Below, piece by piece: positions 35,673 through 47,900 of a stretch of 64,000 bases of DNA (position 1 is the first letter of the stretch; every line of letters starts with the position of its first letter). The notes beneath the pieces are model-generated. The model did not search any database and was not told the origin of the DNA. It was given only the letters and a program-made list of their open reading frames with translations. The stretch is from Lyophyllum atratum (taxonomy: Eukaryota; Basidiomycota; Agaricomycetes; Agaricales; Lyophyllaceae), in NCBI GenBank assembly GCA_014905825.1, contig JACGCN010000013.1:806001-870000 (forward strand), given 5' to 3'. The position numbers were made by a program, and so were the translations under genes.

Positions 35673-36604
35673 GGTGGATCAGTGTCAATGATCATCGGGT
35701 ATTCCGGCCCGCTGGCCTCTCCGCATTTTGAACCGATTTTGAGTGCTATTAGTATCCGCAATTGCTTATGCATGTATCCTTCACCTGCTAACCTATATAA
35801 GTCGAGCTACAAATACTGCTGCACCTCCCACTCGTACATCGGTCTACATTTCCCTCCGAATCTCGTGGATTTACAAGAAGCGATGACTGCCAGTCTGAGC
35901 ACCTCAGCACCATGTGCTATGGACATTGAGCTGGGAAGAGAAGTGTCAAGTGAGGTGAATACAGGTAAACCACAAGGAGCGGCGCCGAAGCACGCTGTTC
36001 AACTCGAGAACTGTTTGTCTAGAAGAACGCTTGCGACCTATGTACTTAGGTCAGTACCATTTTGTGTGATCCGAATCCTGTCGAGAGACAATTTAGTGAC
36101 CTGAACGGGGCGCTGGAAAAGTCCCGGATGCCTTCCAAGAGTACGCATCCACTAACCGGTTTTTGCACAGAAGGCGAATGCGCTGCTAGAGAACGACGTT
36201 GATAGCCGCATCGGAGGGCCCGGCGTTTGCGCTGCCTGCCATCTTTTTAGCAGTTTGAGTACCACAGTTAGTGCTATCCTCTATCGATAGGTTTGCTATC
36301 AACTAAATCACCCCAGGTTTCAGGTCACTACTCCAGACGTGCTAGCAGATTTCTGGGCATGTCGCAAGCTTCCATCCTTCCATCCTGGAGCCAGGAGCCG
36401 AGAGGGACATCAAGTAAATCTATGTCTCGAAAAGAAATCCTTTGACGGGCTGCGGCAGCATTCGACCACGTGTAAAATAGCCTTCTTCCACCAGGGACTT
36501 AGTCGATTCGGGTACACGGCGCTGCGTAGGCCCGTCACGCTATCGCCTCCCACCGACACTTTCGGGCACCTCGGAAAAGAAGACTCAGTGTTTCGTCAAA
36601 ACGC
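35673..36604. other. Intergenic region with one possible TATA motif
   Basis: A TATATAAG motif lies near 35792 on the + strand, about 90 nt before an ATG at 35883 (MTASLSTSAPCAMDIE). That frame has no recognisable domain and no clear following exon, so I do not annotate a gene. The PLC promoter must lie at the left end. Confidence 0.35.
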
Positions 36605-36610
36605 TATAAA
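36605..36610 (+). promoter_or_regulatory. Probable TATA box of the PAN-like gene
   Basis: TATAAA lies 70-75 nt upstream of the ATG at 36680, a distance that suits a core promoter with a short 5' UTR. Confidence 0.45.
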
Positions 36611-36679
36611 GCTAATGGAGAGATAGCCTTTATTCCAGCTTCTAAGCGCCCCGCACTTCGATAAACCTCCTGCGCAACC

Positions 36680-37418
36680 ATGCATTTCACCGTCCTATTC
36701 ATTGCCATCTCCCTCGCCGTCTCCATCGTAGCGGCCACCCCGGCGCCCCTTGAGCGTCGTCAGGTAATATTCAGATCCTTGTTCTTCGATCAGTATTGTT
36801 CATTTTTAGGGACTTTCATTGTGCGACTACAGATCCTGTGCGGAATACTCATTCCCTGCACCACAACCATAACCGCAACCACGACCGCAACCACAACCAC
36901 AACCCACAGCGAAACCCCAGTCCCAACCCCAACCCCGACACCGGCATACACCCAACCGTTTACGAACGAGAAATGCGCCACGCAGGCTGGGGATTACCTC
37001 ACCTTTGATCGAGCCGCCACCGTTGCTGGTACGTCCGTTGTACACCTCTTTGACAGGATGGGGTTGATTTGATACGGGGATATGATGTAGCTTGTGAGGC
37101 GAGGTGCAGCGAGATCCCGGGGTGTGTTTTCGTGAACAGTATGTAGCTACCGCTTCTGACCCAAGTTGGCGCTGACGCACTGTGGAAACAGGTTATCTTG
37201 AGAGCAAGAATAAGGTTCATGCCGCCCCCACGTCTACTGGTAGTGTTTGGCCACTGATCACTCTGTCCGTTCTGTAGGGTCAGAGCCTCCCGTACAGCTG
37301 TGCCTTTTTCTCGAAATGCCATACGAAGGACGATAACAAGAATTGCGGTGGGCAGGTGCAGGAAGATGGCAGCACGAACAATATCTCCAGCAGCACCGGC
37401 TCCTGTAAGAAACAGTGA
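36680..37418 (+). CDS. Secreted Cys-rich PAN/Apple-like protein
   Basis: A five-exon gene encodes a small secreted protein. Exon 1 gives a signal peptide (MHFTVLFIAISLAVSIVAAT) and a PLERRQ dibasic site likely cut by a Kex2-type protease. Exon 2 encodes a Thr/Pro-rich linker (PVPTPTPTPAYT) and KCATQAGDYLTFDRAATVA. Later exons supply ACEARCSEIPGCVFVN, SYLESKNK and GQSLPYSCAFFSKCHTKDD, ending SSTGSCKKQ at the TGA 37416-37418. The spacing of Cys around EARCSEIPGCVFVN and CAFFSKC matches the PAN/Apple-like fold found in secreted fungal proteins, thought to bind carbohydrate or protein at the cell surface. Splice sites were chosen by consensus and frame; the exon 4/5 junction (AAG|GGT) is the least certain. 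Confidence 0.7.
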
Positions 37419-38121
37419 GAGAGGAAGGTCAGGCTGGGAGGCAGCGGATTTCTTGGACGCTCGCAGAGAGATGGTTGTCAGTTGGGCTATCGATTGTTTA
37501 AGCTTCATAGGATCGTATTGCGAAGGGATGTGTGTTCTTGGCACCTCCAGAGAAACAACCTCTTCGAAAGCTTCTTGAATATGATGACACCATACGTTTG
37601 TTTGGAAAGGCAATGCTAAGCGAACCAAATAAATCCGGCTTATTTTTATGCCTCAACGGTTGCTCAACGGCAACGTCGACAACCATCGATCACTTGCATC
37701 CCCCGAAGTCGATCATGAAAATTTACTGGGGTGGCCTCCGAAGCCTTCCGAGCGGTCGTCGAGGTCGTTAGCAAGGGGACCCTGGTGGACCTCGACTAAG
37801 TTTAGACCTTGTCACTGATGACGCAGATGCCCTTCTGGCTTCTGCCTTGTTAGTGAAGACCATAGTGGAACGCTCGTGAAGGGGGTACGGAGAGTAATAC
37901 GCGTGGAGGGCGGGTACCCATCGATTACAACCCCAGTCGTGCCGCACGCGCGTAAACTCGGTTCCGCGAGAAAAATAAGCAGGGGAACGGCGGCACTGGG
38001 CAGGTCTCCACTCTCCGCGGGGACGTTCATCTGGGGTCATCACGATGACATCACCCCCACCCCGTCCTTCAAAAGCTGCTTTTTTTTTGTAGGGCCCCGG
38101 TTTATCCGGTCCCCGCTCACC
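37419..38121. other. Upstream region of the sugar transporter
   Basis: No gene is supported in this 703-nt gap. GCGGGG and CTGGGG words near 38018-38036 and CCCCCACCCC near 38050 fit the SYGGRG-type sites of CreA/Mig1 carbon-catabolite repressors, which would suit a sugar transporter, but such words are common and this is only suggestive. Confidence 0.3.
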
Positions 38122-40432
38122 ATGGCGCTCTTCTACATGTCTGTACCATTATACCTCTGACCCTAGCTGTTCCTGACCTTTTGACCACACTGACAGGCAT
38201 GGCGTGCCTATTGGCTATGTGGCTATCCTGCTGGCCCTTGTGGCCTCTATGGGCGGTTTCATCTTCGGTTATGATACCGGTCAGATTAGCGATATCCTAC
38301 TCATGTCCGACTTCAAACAACGCTTCGCGACGTGCGCGTCCCCCACCGACATATCGAGTTGCGAATTTACGGTAGTACGAGCTGGTCTCATTGTTTCTCT
38401 CCTCTCTATCGGAACTCTTGTCGGTGCTCTCATCGGTGCCCCGTAAGCCTGCTTTGGCTGTGCTTTCGTCACTGCGTTCTAACACAGAATCTCATAGCAC
38501 TGCAGACTATCTCGGCAGACGATATGCTATGGTCGTCGAATGTATACTTTTTATCATCGGAGTCATCATACAGATCACGGCTGCCAGCGTATGGCAACAG
38601 TTTGCCGTCGGCCGCTGGGTCAGTGGTCTCGCTGTAGGCGCACTTTCCGCGGCTGTCCCTATGGTAAGTCGCACCTAACGATCTACACTGCCCAATCTCA
38701 TCATACATCCGCGTAGTATCAAGCTGAAACTGCCCCCGCTCGGATACGTGGTACTCTTACTGCCACCTACCAACTTTTCATTACCTTCGGTATTCTCGTT
38801 GCCTGTGCGTACCCATCTTCACACCCCAACGTATGAATGACACTAACTGATATGCCCCGAATATAGACTGCATCTCCCTCGGCACGCGGAACCTGCCCGC
38901 ATCAGGCTCATGGCGCACCGTCGTCGGTATCGGTATCATCTGGCCCGTCATCCTCGGTGTCGGCATCCTCTTCATGCCCGAGTCCCCTCGGTAAGCCCGC
39001 TCATCCTCCTGTAATTAAGCAAAGAAATTGATCAAATGGATGACGCAGATGGCTCGCCACGCAGGGCCGCATGGATGATGTACGCCATTCGCTCGCGCGC
39101 TCACATGGTATCCCGCCCTCTGAGGAGCCGAACAGCGTGTTCCTGGATAGCAAGGTCGAGGATATTCGCTCGAATGTAGAGTATGAGCGTAACTTGCGCG
39201 GGGGCTGGATTGACTGCTTCCGCCCCGCGAACAAGACGCTTTATCGCACGCTTCTTGGTACGTGCATCGTGATCCATGGCTCATTCGAATTGTAAGCTAA
39301 TGACTTTTGGTGTGTGTAGGCATGTGCCTGCAGAGTTTCCAGCAGCTGACGGGCGCAAACTATTTCTTCTATTATGGCGCTACGATCTTCACTTCTGTGG
39401 GGATTGAGGACTCGTTCATCACCCAGATTATCCTCGGTGCTGTCAACTTTGTCTGTACGTTTGGTGGTCTGTATGTTATGCAGCGCGTACGTGCCCTTTC
39501 AATTCCGTCTGGGAGACCGCGCTGATGTGATGCGTATGTAGTTTGGACGGAGGGGTCCTCTCATCGTCGGCGGCATCTGGCAGTCCTGCTGGCTCTTCGT
39601 CTTTGCGGCAGCGGGTACAGCTAAGGTTCCACAGGAGAACCCGAACATTGGCAAACGTAAGTCGCGTCCTGTTGTGTTCATGGATCCAGACACTGATGCT
39701 GGAAACTAGTCATGATTGTCAGCGCGTGCATGTTTATCCTTGGATACGCAATGACCTGGGCTCCGTAAGTCCCCTTCCTCCTTCGTTCATAGATAAAGCT
39801 TTGCTGACTCTTAATTATAGCGGTGTGTGGATCCTTATTGGTGAGACCTTCCCCACGCGCACGCGTGCCAAGCAGGGTGCCCTATCCACGGCGTCGAACT
39901 GGTATGCCACCCCTCATTCCGCCTCTGGCTGCTTGGTGACGACTCCTTTAACAGGCTCTGGAACTTTCTCCTTGCATTCTTCACCCCGTTTATTGTGAAA
40001 GCGATCGAGTTTAGGTATGGCTTCGTGTTCGCTGGTGCGTACCTCTTCGATTCTTCGGGACTTGGATTGGGTGCTCATGAGCTTTGTAGCGTGCAATCTC
40101 GCTGCTGCTGTTTTCGTGTACTTTTTCCTCTATGAGTCGAGCGATTTGTCGCTTGAGAGTGTCGATCATGTGCGATCCTTCTTCAACTCGTTGGAAGTGG
40201 TAACATGCTTATTGATCGTTGATAGATGTACAACGACCCGAACTGCAAGCCGTGGACGTCGTCCCGATGGGCGCCGCCTGGGTATGCATCACGATATGAT
40301 CTGGTGCAGCAGACCAAGGCTGCGGACGCGAACAAGCCGTTCGCTGGTGCGTTGGATGACAGCAAGATTGAAAGAGCGGAGGGGAGCAGCACGACGGCCA
40401 CTACCTCCTCAGCGAGCCAGGCACAGCCATGA
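38122..40432 (+). CDS. MFS sugar porter (hexose transporter family)
   Basis: This is a twelve-helix sugar/H+ symporter or facilitator of the plasma membrane. Family signatures are all present: [12 protein letters not shown] in helix 1, DYLGRRYAM after helix 2, [20 protein letters not shown] with [42 protein letters not shown], and the [11 protein letters not shown] exit motif. The first exon appears to be only 17 nt (38122-38138, MALFY + AT), joined across a 58-nt intron to [17 protein letters not shown]. This start is an inference, since no other ATG leads into the helix 1 frame. About ten short introns interrupt the gene. The cytosolic tail ends SSASQAQP at the TGA 40430-40432. The closest known relatives are fungal monosaccharide transporters; the substrate cannot be read from sequence. 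Confidence 0.9.
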
Positions 40433-42165
40433 GATGGGGTTGGAGTCGTCTCTGGGGATGTGGGGTGGAATGTGGGGATGGAGGGTGGAGTGTGGGAATG
40501 GAGACTCGAGAGGAGACGAAAACATTCTACTCTACGGTTTGGTTAGACGTCACTATTTATCCTCTTCCCCGCCGACTCGTGGTGGGAGCGGGATTGTACT
40601 ATTAAATTGTTACCCTGCGAGCAGCGATGATGTGGGGTGCCATTATTACCACTACTACTACACGGAACTCAATAATTGGTTTCGGTTTGCACACCGGGCT
40701 GTCGTCGCGTCATGCCTCAAAACGGAACCCTACTTCCCTCTTTGCTTGAGGCGGTTAAAGTTTCGGAATCCCTGCAGTGGGCGGTCCTTTGGCAGAGTAT
40801 AAACCCCGAAGTCGCCGACTACACCATCACTTGGATTCGACAACGAAACAATGTTGATGAGCCATGTTTGTCACCTTGTTTCGCAATTATGAAATTTATG
40901 TTGCTGAGAGCGTAATTTCTATGGGAATAAGCACGGCTAGTTTTTATGCTTATCATAACTTATGGATTCTATATGGTTTTTACATAGTTTTTGGGTTGGG
41001 ACCAGGCTATTTTCCAGCATTAACGATCAATGTGAAATGTGTGCTTGGCTTTCAGCTGCCTTTTTGGATCAGCCCATTTTCGGTTTCACTCGACAGTTGC
41101 TTCGGCAGGGGAGGGTCATAAATCATATTTGCATATGTACAGTTGTATAATACACACATCATTGAAGCCTGAAGGCGAGTGATGGGACAGAGAAGAGGAG
41201 AGCAAACCCCAAGCAAACCTGATATGAGGCTTACACGTCGGATTAGCATCTGGTCACCTCCGCGCTTACAACTTGCCCTTGACAGCATCCACAGTCCATA
41301 CACGGCATCGAGAGCGACATCGCCGGCGGCCGGCCAGTCTCGTAAGTCGTCGTGAATCGTTACGTCGGAAGTGTCGCGCCCTTGAGAGCACCCATGGCCC
41401 ATGTCCAGCACCAACGTCGACGTCGCTGGCAGCCGGTCAGTCTCGTAAGTCGTCGTAAATTGTCGTCTTAAGAGGCGTCGCAACGATAATTATCCCGAAA
41501 CAAAAGTGAGCTCGAGTGCGCTACCCCGCACCAAGGAGAATGTCGCGCTAGAATTCGGTGGCTTGATAGGAGGTTCGTCCTGCAGGGCAGACGTTGGGGT
41601 TCCGAGAGAAGGTTTGCTCATTGTAGTGAAGGACGGCTCGATGGGCATAGAGTTCAGACATGGTATCTTCGACGAAGTGACACTTGCGGTACATGGCAGC
41701 TCGTCCGAGGTGGAGGTGACGTGAACAAAATCATGGGACCAGCTTCGGTATCATCGTGGCCAGAAGGGGAGAGTCGATCCACAAATCAGAGGGAGGATGT
41801 GTGCGACAAGAAGCATTGCGCGAATGGCATTGGGAGAAGGGATGTTGAAGCGAAGTTCTCCAAAATCGTCCCAAGTACAAGTCAAACCATCACGTGCAAA
41901 ACGTTCGACGCTTGGACCAGTGCAGGCAAGGTTGTTTTGAGGCGGCCACAATGCCAGATTCCGCATTGAAATATGGTGGAATTGATGTTATCGACACAGT
42001 ATCGAAAATATGTACAGGTGGTGCGGAAACATGCTGGGATCAATATGGTTCCCAGGATCATCCAACAATACGGAATCTATGCTCCGCCAGCAAGGGCATT
42101 AGGCTGATGGTGTTGTTCATTTGATGTTGGCTTTCGGCAGCAAAGAATCTATCAAAATTCCAAAC
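40433..42165. other. Intergenic stretch with a 103-nt spaced repeat
   Basis: I find no supported gene. An AT-rich patch lies at about 40860-41150. A direct repeat with the core CAGTCTCGTAAGTCGTCGT occurs at 41335 and 41438, 103 nt apart, preceded in both copies by a CGCCGGC/CGCTGGC-type segment. Short acidic or basic frames around 41500-42000 carry no motif. Confidence 0.45.
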
Positions 42166-42246
42166 GGTGGTGTAGCTCAGCTGGTAAAAGCGTCGTGCTA
42201 ATGGCGCTGAGGTCTTGCCATGGAGGATTCCAACCCCTCCTTGATC
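42166..42246 (+). pseudogene. Degenerate tRNA-Ile(AAU)-like sequence
   Basis: The sequence opens GGTGGTGTAGCTCAGCTGGT, a near-perfect D-arm/A-box, followed by GCGTCGTGCTAATGGCGC, matching the anticodon arm of eukaryotic tRNA-Ile with AAT in the loop. The T arm reads GAGGATTCCAACCCCTC, where the TTCGA core has become TTCCA. The anticodon stem has a mismatch and the acceptor arms hardly pair. It is therefore a tRNA relic or a tRNA-derived SINE head and not a working tRNA gene. Confidence 0.55.
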
Positions 42247-42331
42247 ATACTCGGAGTTGTTTCTCGACGAGGCCTCGATGTCCGATTCCTCAAACATGGG
42301 GGCTCCAGCCATCATTTGCTAGTATAATGAA

Positions 42332-42358
42332 CTCCTCCTCCTCCTCCTCCTCCTCCTC
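42332..42358 (+). repeat. (CTC)9 microsatellite
   Basis: Nine perfect CTC units separate two tRNA-like segments. Simple repeats of this kind often mark the tail of a SINE or the joint of a dimeric element. Confidence 0.85.
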
Positions 42359-42530
42359 AGCTGGTTAGAATAACGTGGAGGTCTTACGTTTGATCCCCAC
42401 GTTCGACAATGTGAGGAACATAATGCCTTTGTCAGGCCCGGATCAGGACTCGGAGTTCTTTGACCAGGATTCGCTATTCAGAGCTCGATATATCTACGTA
42501 CTGCGGGCTCCTGGTCCCTGAGCGATGAGT
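42356..42530 (+). mobile_element. Second tRNA-like unit, possible SINE dimer
   Basis: CTCAGCTGGTTAGAATAACG resembles an A-box/D-arm and GTTTGATCCCC (42388-42398) a B-box, but they are about 10 nt too close for a tRNA, so part of the anticodon arm is gone. Both tRNA-like units are followed at similar distances by GATCAxxACTCGGAGTT (the shared ACTCGGAGTT is at 42249 and 42448). This suggests two diverged copies of one tRNA-derived SINE in tandem. No target duplications are recognised. Confidence 0.4.
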
Positions 42531-42678
42531 AGTGAGGACATAGCATCGCATTGTCGCCTGCATATTAAGTGGTACAGACCACGGGGATACTCTTCATGTA
42601 CTCGTACAGTTTGTAATGTATAAATCGTAGCATACCTGTAGATGGTCTCTGTCCCTCCCACACAACCAGCGCCTTGCG

Positions 42679-44071
42679 CTACTTGATGTCTGCCAACTGG
42701 CCTCCAGCCGCACGCTCAATACCCTTCATCATCCTCTCTAGTTTCGTAGCAGCACCCTCACGACGATTCCTCCCTCCTTCATCCTCCTCGTCGTCGCCTG
42801 CATCTCCAGTCATGAAATTGGCGATAAATGCCGCGATCGCCTTTTCCCCAACCTCGCTCTGCGCGCGGCTACCCCACCGCCATTCGTAAGTCGCACCGTT
42901 CTCTTCATCTGCCTGTGTCATGCGCGCTCGCTTCGTGCCTTTACTCTTACCGCCTTTTTTCGAGTCACCAACCTGCAACCGATCGAGGTAACCTTGTCGG
43001 ATCAGTGTTGAAAGATAGGTTTCGATGGGTTGTGTTTTTTGCGTTGATTGAGTACTGAAGATGACCTGACCTGAAGGGGGGAGGCCGAGATGCTTGAGAT
43101 GTGTGCGGATCTCTACTGTATGAACAAAAAATGGTTGGCATGTGAACCAGGCTCTTGTGATGGGTTCAAAGACGTACAGTCGCTCATGACTCGGCCACTC
43201 ACTAGAATCAGTGCAAGGAGCGTATAGAGGATGCCAACGGCGCCGAGCTGGTCAGCGGAACTCCATGAGATGATACTCCCGTAGAAACGTGGCGCGTATT
43301 CCTCGTCGTCTTCGTCCTCATCATCGGATGGGACATCAGCCGATTCTTCCTCGAGGATCTTCTCGTCCATGAGGGCTGCGTGCTCAATAATGACAGGGTC
43401 AAGGACAGATCGTAGAATGTATGTCTTCGAGCCGACCGCCGCGGCTATTGGAGAACATATAATAGTTAGGGGATGTTACACAAGAAGCATGTGCTTGCGG
43501 ACCTTTCTTCTTCATACCCGTAGCGCCGCGAGCTTGACGAAGCTCATCATCTGGATGGGCGGCGTCCCCATCCAAACCAGCACGTGTCTGAAGCTCTGCA
43601 AACTCCATACCAAATGTTGTTTGGAGGATGTCCTGGGCGCGATCAAATACACGATTGAAGGCTCGCGTATTGGTTCCCAGCACTAGAGTAGCCATTTAGA
43701 CGCAGAGCCCTGACTATCAACTAATGCGAGCTACCTTTCTTCGAGATATCTTCCCTCCGCAGGGGTGTCCTTTTATGCTCAGTGAACAACGCCAAACGTA
43801 CAAGCTCATTCGCTTTTCGCTTGATCTCCTGCGACACGGTTGGGCATATCATACAGGAATTGGAATAGCGTGGCTGACTTACCGCTTCACCTTGGTCAGC
43901 AACTTCCATGTCTTCATCCCCATCTGCATCACCACGACCATCCTCATCTCTTGGTCCGTCCTCTTCTGAGTCGTCATTTCTTCCTCGATGCGTCCGTTGA
44001 GACTGGCTTTGGCGAGGCTGCGATTGTGAGGGCGCTTGAGTCCTTTGGGAACGTGTCGTGGCGCGAGCCAT
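42679..44071 (-). CDS. NSE3: NSE3-type MAGE-domain subunit of the SMC5/6 complex
   Basis: Fungi usually have a single MAGE protein, NSE3, which with NSE1 and NSE4 forms the DNA-binding head module of SMC5/6 for genome stability. The start is the ATG at 44071 (MARATTRSQRTQAPSQS). An acidic, disordered leader precedes EIKRKANELVRLALFTEHKR at the start of the MAGE domain. Next come VLGTNTRAFNRVFDRAQDIL, TYILRSVLDPVIIE, GILYTLLALILVSGRVMSD and ETYLSTLIRQGYLDRLQVG, covering both winged-helix halves. The C-terminus (GEKAIAAFIANFMTGD, MKGIERAAGGQLADIK) ends at the TAG 42679-42681. GTAAGT donors and short introns separate five or so exons. An acidic insert (DVPSDDEDEDDEEYA) sits inside the domain, as in other basidiomycete copies. 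Confidence 0.88.
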
Positions 44072-44988
44072 CTTAGCACGGTTTTGCTTGGTGATGTGGT
44101 TACGCCCGTACAAATTGAAAGTCGCGACTTCCAAGGTCGTGACCGTGACGGTGGCTGCCGTTATGGCTCGTCACCTGACGTTAACTATATTTGGTGTCCG
44201 ATTGCGGACCCAGCCACTTCAGGACTTCAGATTGACTTCAGAGGCAAGAGCGTCGCAATCCACGTCGCTTACTTCAAAGAAATTCCCTCCTCGGCGTCAT
44301 ATACATATTCCAGATCGTGATCCATCGATGCGTTTGGAAGAATAGAAGGGATCTTGGTGAATTTGACTAAATGCTTTGTCCTTGGGCGACCATGCCTGTC
44401 GACAGTATTGCAAGTGAAGCTGTGAGCGTTGCAGTTCCTGAATTTTAATGGAGGTGGTGAAATATCGGGAGAGGCTGGGTTGCGGTGGTTGCCATCGAAA
44501 TCGCTCCTGTTTGTTCCTGGAAAGTATGTCTGCTCCCCCGGTGATGAAGACTTCTCATTCGACATCAACTCCTGCACGCGTCACTTGTACCCTGTACTGT
44601 CCTACACCACTCACTTGATCCAGTTTGGTATTGACCTCCACATTTCTTTGCGAAGCTTTGCGACTTCTTCAACACGTCCTTTAGCTATCACCCATTGCCT
44701 CGTTACTCTGTTACTTTATCCCGAATCTATAATCCAGTTTCCATGTACATCCTGCATCTCATGTAATCACAGTCCATATCTCTCTGTCTACTTCCGAAAT
44801 ATGACCAGCGCTTGCAAAGCGCTTGTGTACGGGCTATTTGCCTACGTAGTACGCTCGAGTGTGGATACGAGAGGTCTGCCTTACTAACTTGGGCTCACCG
44901 ATATACTGATGGCTCAGAAGATGTCAAAAAGAAGAAAGAGAATGAATAGTGATAGATTCGTTAAGTTGTAGGAAGGCGAACACAAGGA
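44072..44988. other. Spacer between NSE3 and the giant repeat gene
   Basis: A possible small leftward gene starts at the ATG at 44565 (MSNEKSSSPGEQTYFPGTN) and runs 98 codons. A GTAAGC donor near 44270 could splice on to a short exon ending about 44170. It has no domain or known relative, and the evidence is too thin to call it. The NSE3 promoter and the 3' UTR of the repeat gene also lie here. Confidence 0.3.
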
Positions 44989-47900
44989 CTACCAACTCTT
45001 CTTGACACCGCCCCTGTTCCCACCATTACCGCCATTTCCACCAGGCCCACCGGGCCCACCATTCCCAGCTTTGGCCTTCTTGTTGCGTTTACCGCCATTG
45101 CCCATCTTTTTGCCCATCTTTTTGCCCATCCCTTTGCCCATCCCTTTGCCCATCCCTTTGCCCATTTTTTTGCGCTGCCGCTCAGGGGACTTGACGTTTC
45201 CCCCGTTTCCACCATCGCCGCCACGTCCGCCTGCGCCACCCGAACCACCATTCCCACTCTCCATCGTCTTTTCATCGCAAACTTCCTTTTCCTCCCCTCC
45301 ACTACCACCGTTCCCGCCATTTCCGCCCATTCCTCCAGGTCCACCGTTCCCACCGTTTCCCCCATCATCACCACCCCAGGCACTTCTTCGCCACCATGCA
45401 CCAGTTGGTGGAGGACGCTTTCCTGGACCATCCGTATTCAAGGTACGAGCCATAACCTTATTCAGGCGGCGGTTGTTGCTGATCATACGGCGGTGGTGGC
45501 GAGACCTGGACCTGACGCTGACGCTGCCGCCGTCACCACCGTCGCCGCCATTTCCAGTGCGCCCACCATTGCCTCCGTCCCCGCCACCGTCGCGACGCCA
45601 GACGCGGCGATCCCGATCATTGCCACCATTTCCACCTCGCCCACCATCGCCGGCGTCACCTCCATGACCACCGTCACCACCAGACCCGCGGCCCCTGCCA
45701 GATCTGCTGCGACGATTCGAGCGACACCTGCTGCTGTTACAGGAGCGAGACCTGCCGCTACGTGGGCGAGACCTGCTACGGCGGTCTGAGCAGGACCTGC
45801 TGCGGGAACAAGATCTGTCGCGGCCGTCACGGTTTCCGCCATTACCGCCATCGCCTCCATTACCTCCACGTCCACCGTCACCGCCATTGCCACCGCTGCC
45901 GTCACCACGACCATCAAATCCTCTACGCCCATTACCGCCATTCAGTCCTCTTTGCCCGAGCAGAGACTTAATCCCGTTCAACTTCACAAGGCGACGTTGA
46001 AGACGGGGAAGTTTGGTGGACTTCCCGTTAGAGCGGCCACCATCCTTATTGTCTCGGCGCAAGACGCGTCGACGATCATTACCGCCTTTTCTACCTCGTC
46101 CAGGACCCGCAATAGACCTGCGGGACCTGCGATGGCTCGAGCGAGACCTGCTGTGGCTCGAGCCAGAGCTGCTGTGGCTATTCGAGCGGCTATTCGAGCG
46201 AGACCTGCTGCGGCTACGGGAGCGAGATCTGCTGTGGGAGCGAGACCTGCTGCTGCTGGAGCTAGAACTGCTGCTGCTATGGGAGCTAGAACTGCTGCTA
46301 CTATGGGAGCTAGAACTGCTGCTGTGGGACCTGCCGCGGCGGTTGACAACGGCCGCGACAGATCTCATCCGAACCGCCCCAAGGTTACCATCGAGTCCTC
46401 TTTTCGCGACCGTGGGACGGTTCCCGCTCAACTTCACAAGCCGGCGATGAAGACGGGGAAGTTTGGTGGACTTCCTGTTAGAGCGGCCACCATCCTTAGT
46501 GTCTCGGCGCAAGACGCGTCGACGATTATTACCGCCTTTTCTACCTCGTCCAGGACCCGCAATAGACCTGCGAGACCTGCGATGGCTCGAGCGAGACCTG
46601 CTATGGCTCGAGCCAGAGCTGCTGTGGCTATTCGAGCGGCTATTCGAGCGAGACCTGCTGCGGCTACGGGAGCGAGATCTGCTGTGGGAGCGAGACCTGC
46701 TGCTGCTGGAGCTAGAACTGCTGCTGCTATGGGAGCTAGAACTGCTGCTACTATGGGAGCTAGAACTGCTGCTGTGGGACCTGCCGCGGCGGTTGACAAC
46801 GGCCGCGACAGATCTCATCCGAACCGCCCCAAGGTTACCATCGAGTCCTCTTTTCGCGACCGTGGGACGGTTCCCGCTCAACTTCACAAGCCGGCGATGA
46901 AGGTGGGGAAGTTTGGTGGACTTCCCGCGGCGGCCATCGTGGCCTCTGCGCAAGATGCGTCGACGATCATTACCGCCTTTTCTACCTCGTCCAGGACCCG
47001 CAATAGACCTGCGGGACCTGCGATGGCTCGAGCGAGACCTGCTGTGGCTCGAGCCAGAGCTGCTGTGGCTATTCGAGCGGCTATTCGAGCGAGACCTGCT
47101 GCGGCTACGGGAGCGAGACCTGCTATGGGAGCGAGACCTGCTGCTGCTGGAGCTAGAACTGCTGCTGCTGCTGGAGCTAGAACTGCTGCTGCTATGGGAG
47201 CTAGAACTGCTGCTGTGGGACCTGCCGCGGCGGTTGACAACGGCCGCGACAGATCTCATCCGAACCGCCCCAAGGTTACCATCGAGTCCTCTTTTCGCGA
47301 CCGTGGGACGGTTCCCACTCAACTTCACAAGCCGGCGATGAAGGCGGGGGAGTTTGGTGGACTTCCCGTTAGAGCGGCCACCATCCTTATTGCCTCTGCG
47401 CCAGACGCGGCGATCTCGATCATTGCCCCCATTTCCACCTCGTCCACCATGGCCGGCGTCACCTCCACGACCACCATCGCCACCAGACCCACGGCCCCTG
47501 CCAGATCTGCTGCGACGGTTCGAGCGACACCTGCTGCTGCTGCAAGAGCGAGACCTGCCGCTACGTGGACGAGACCTGCTACGGCGGTCTGAGCAGGACC
47601 TGCTGCTACGGGAGCAAGATCTGCTGCGGCGGTCCGAGCAGGACCTGCTGCGAGAACAAGATCTGTCGCGGCCGTCACGGTTTCCGCCATTACCGCCATC
47701 ACCTCCGTTACCTCCACGTCCACCGTCACCGCCATTGTCATCACCATCGAATCCTCTACGCTTATTACCACCAACGAGTCCTCTTCGCCCGACTGGAACA
47801 GACTTATGCAACCCTTTAAACCCTTTCAAGGGGAAGAAGCGACGATGGAGACGGGGATGTTTGCTGGGCTTCCCCTTAGAGTGGGCACCACCCTTATTGC

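Noticed and set aside
42166..42246. Functional tRNA-Ile(AAU) gene
   Set aside because: The T-loop core is mutated, the anticodon stem has a mismatch and the acceptor arms do not pair, so it is called a relic or SINE head.
45952..47592. 546-codon + strand open frame as a real gene
   Set aside because: It is the complement of the Ser/Arg-rich repeats of the giant secreted protein, has no signal peptide or domain, and its periodicity mirrors the sense codons.
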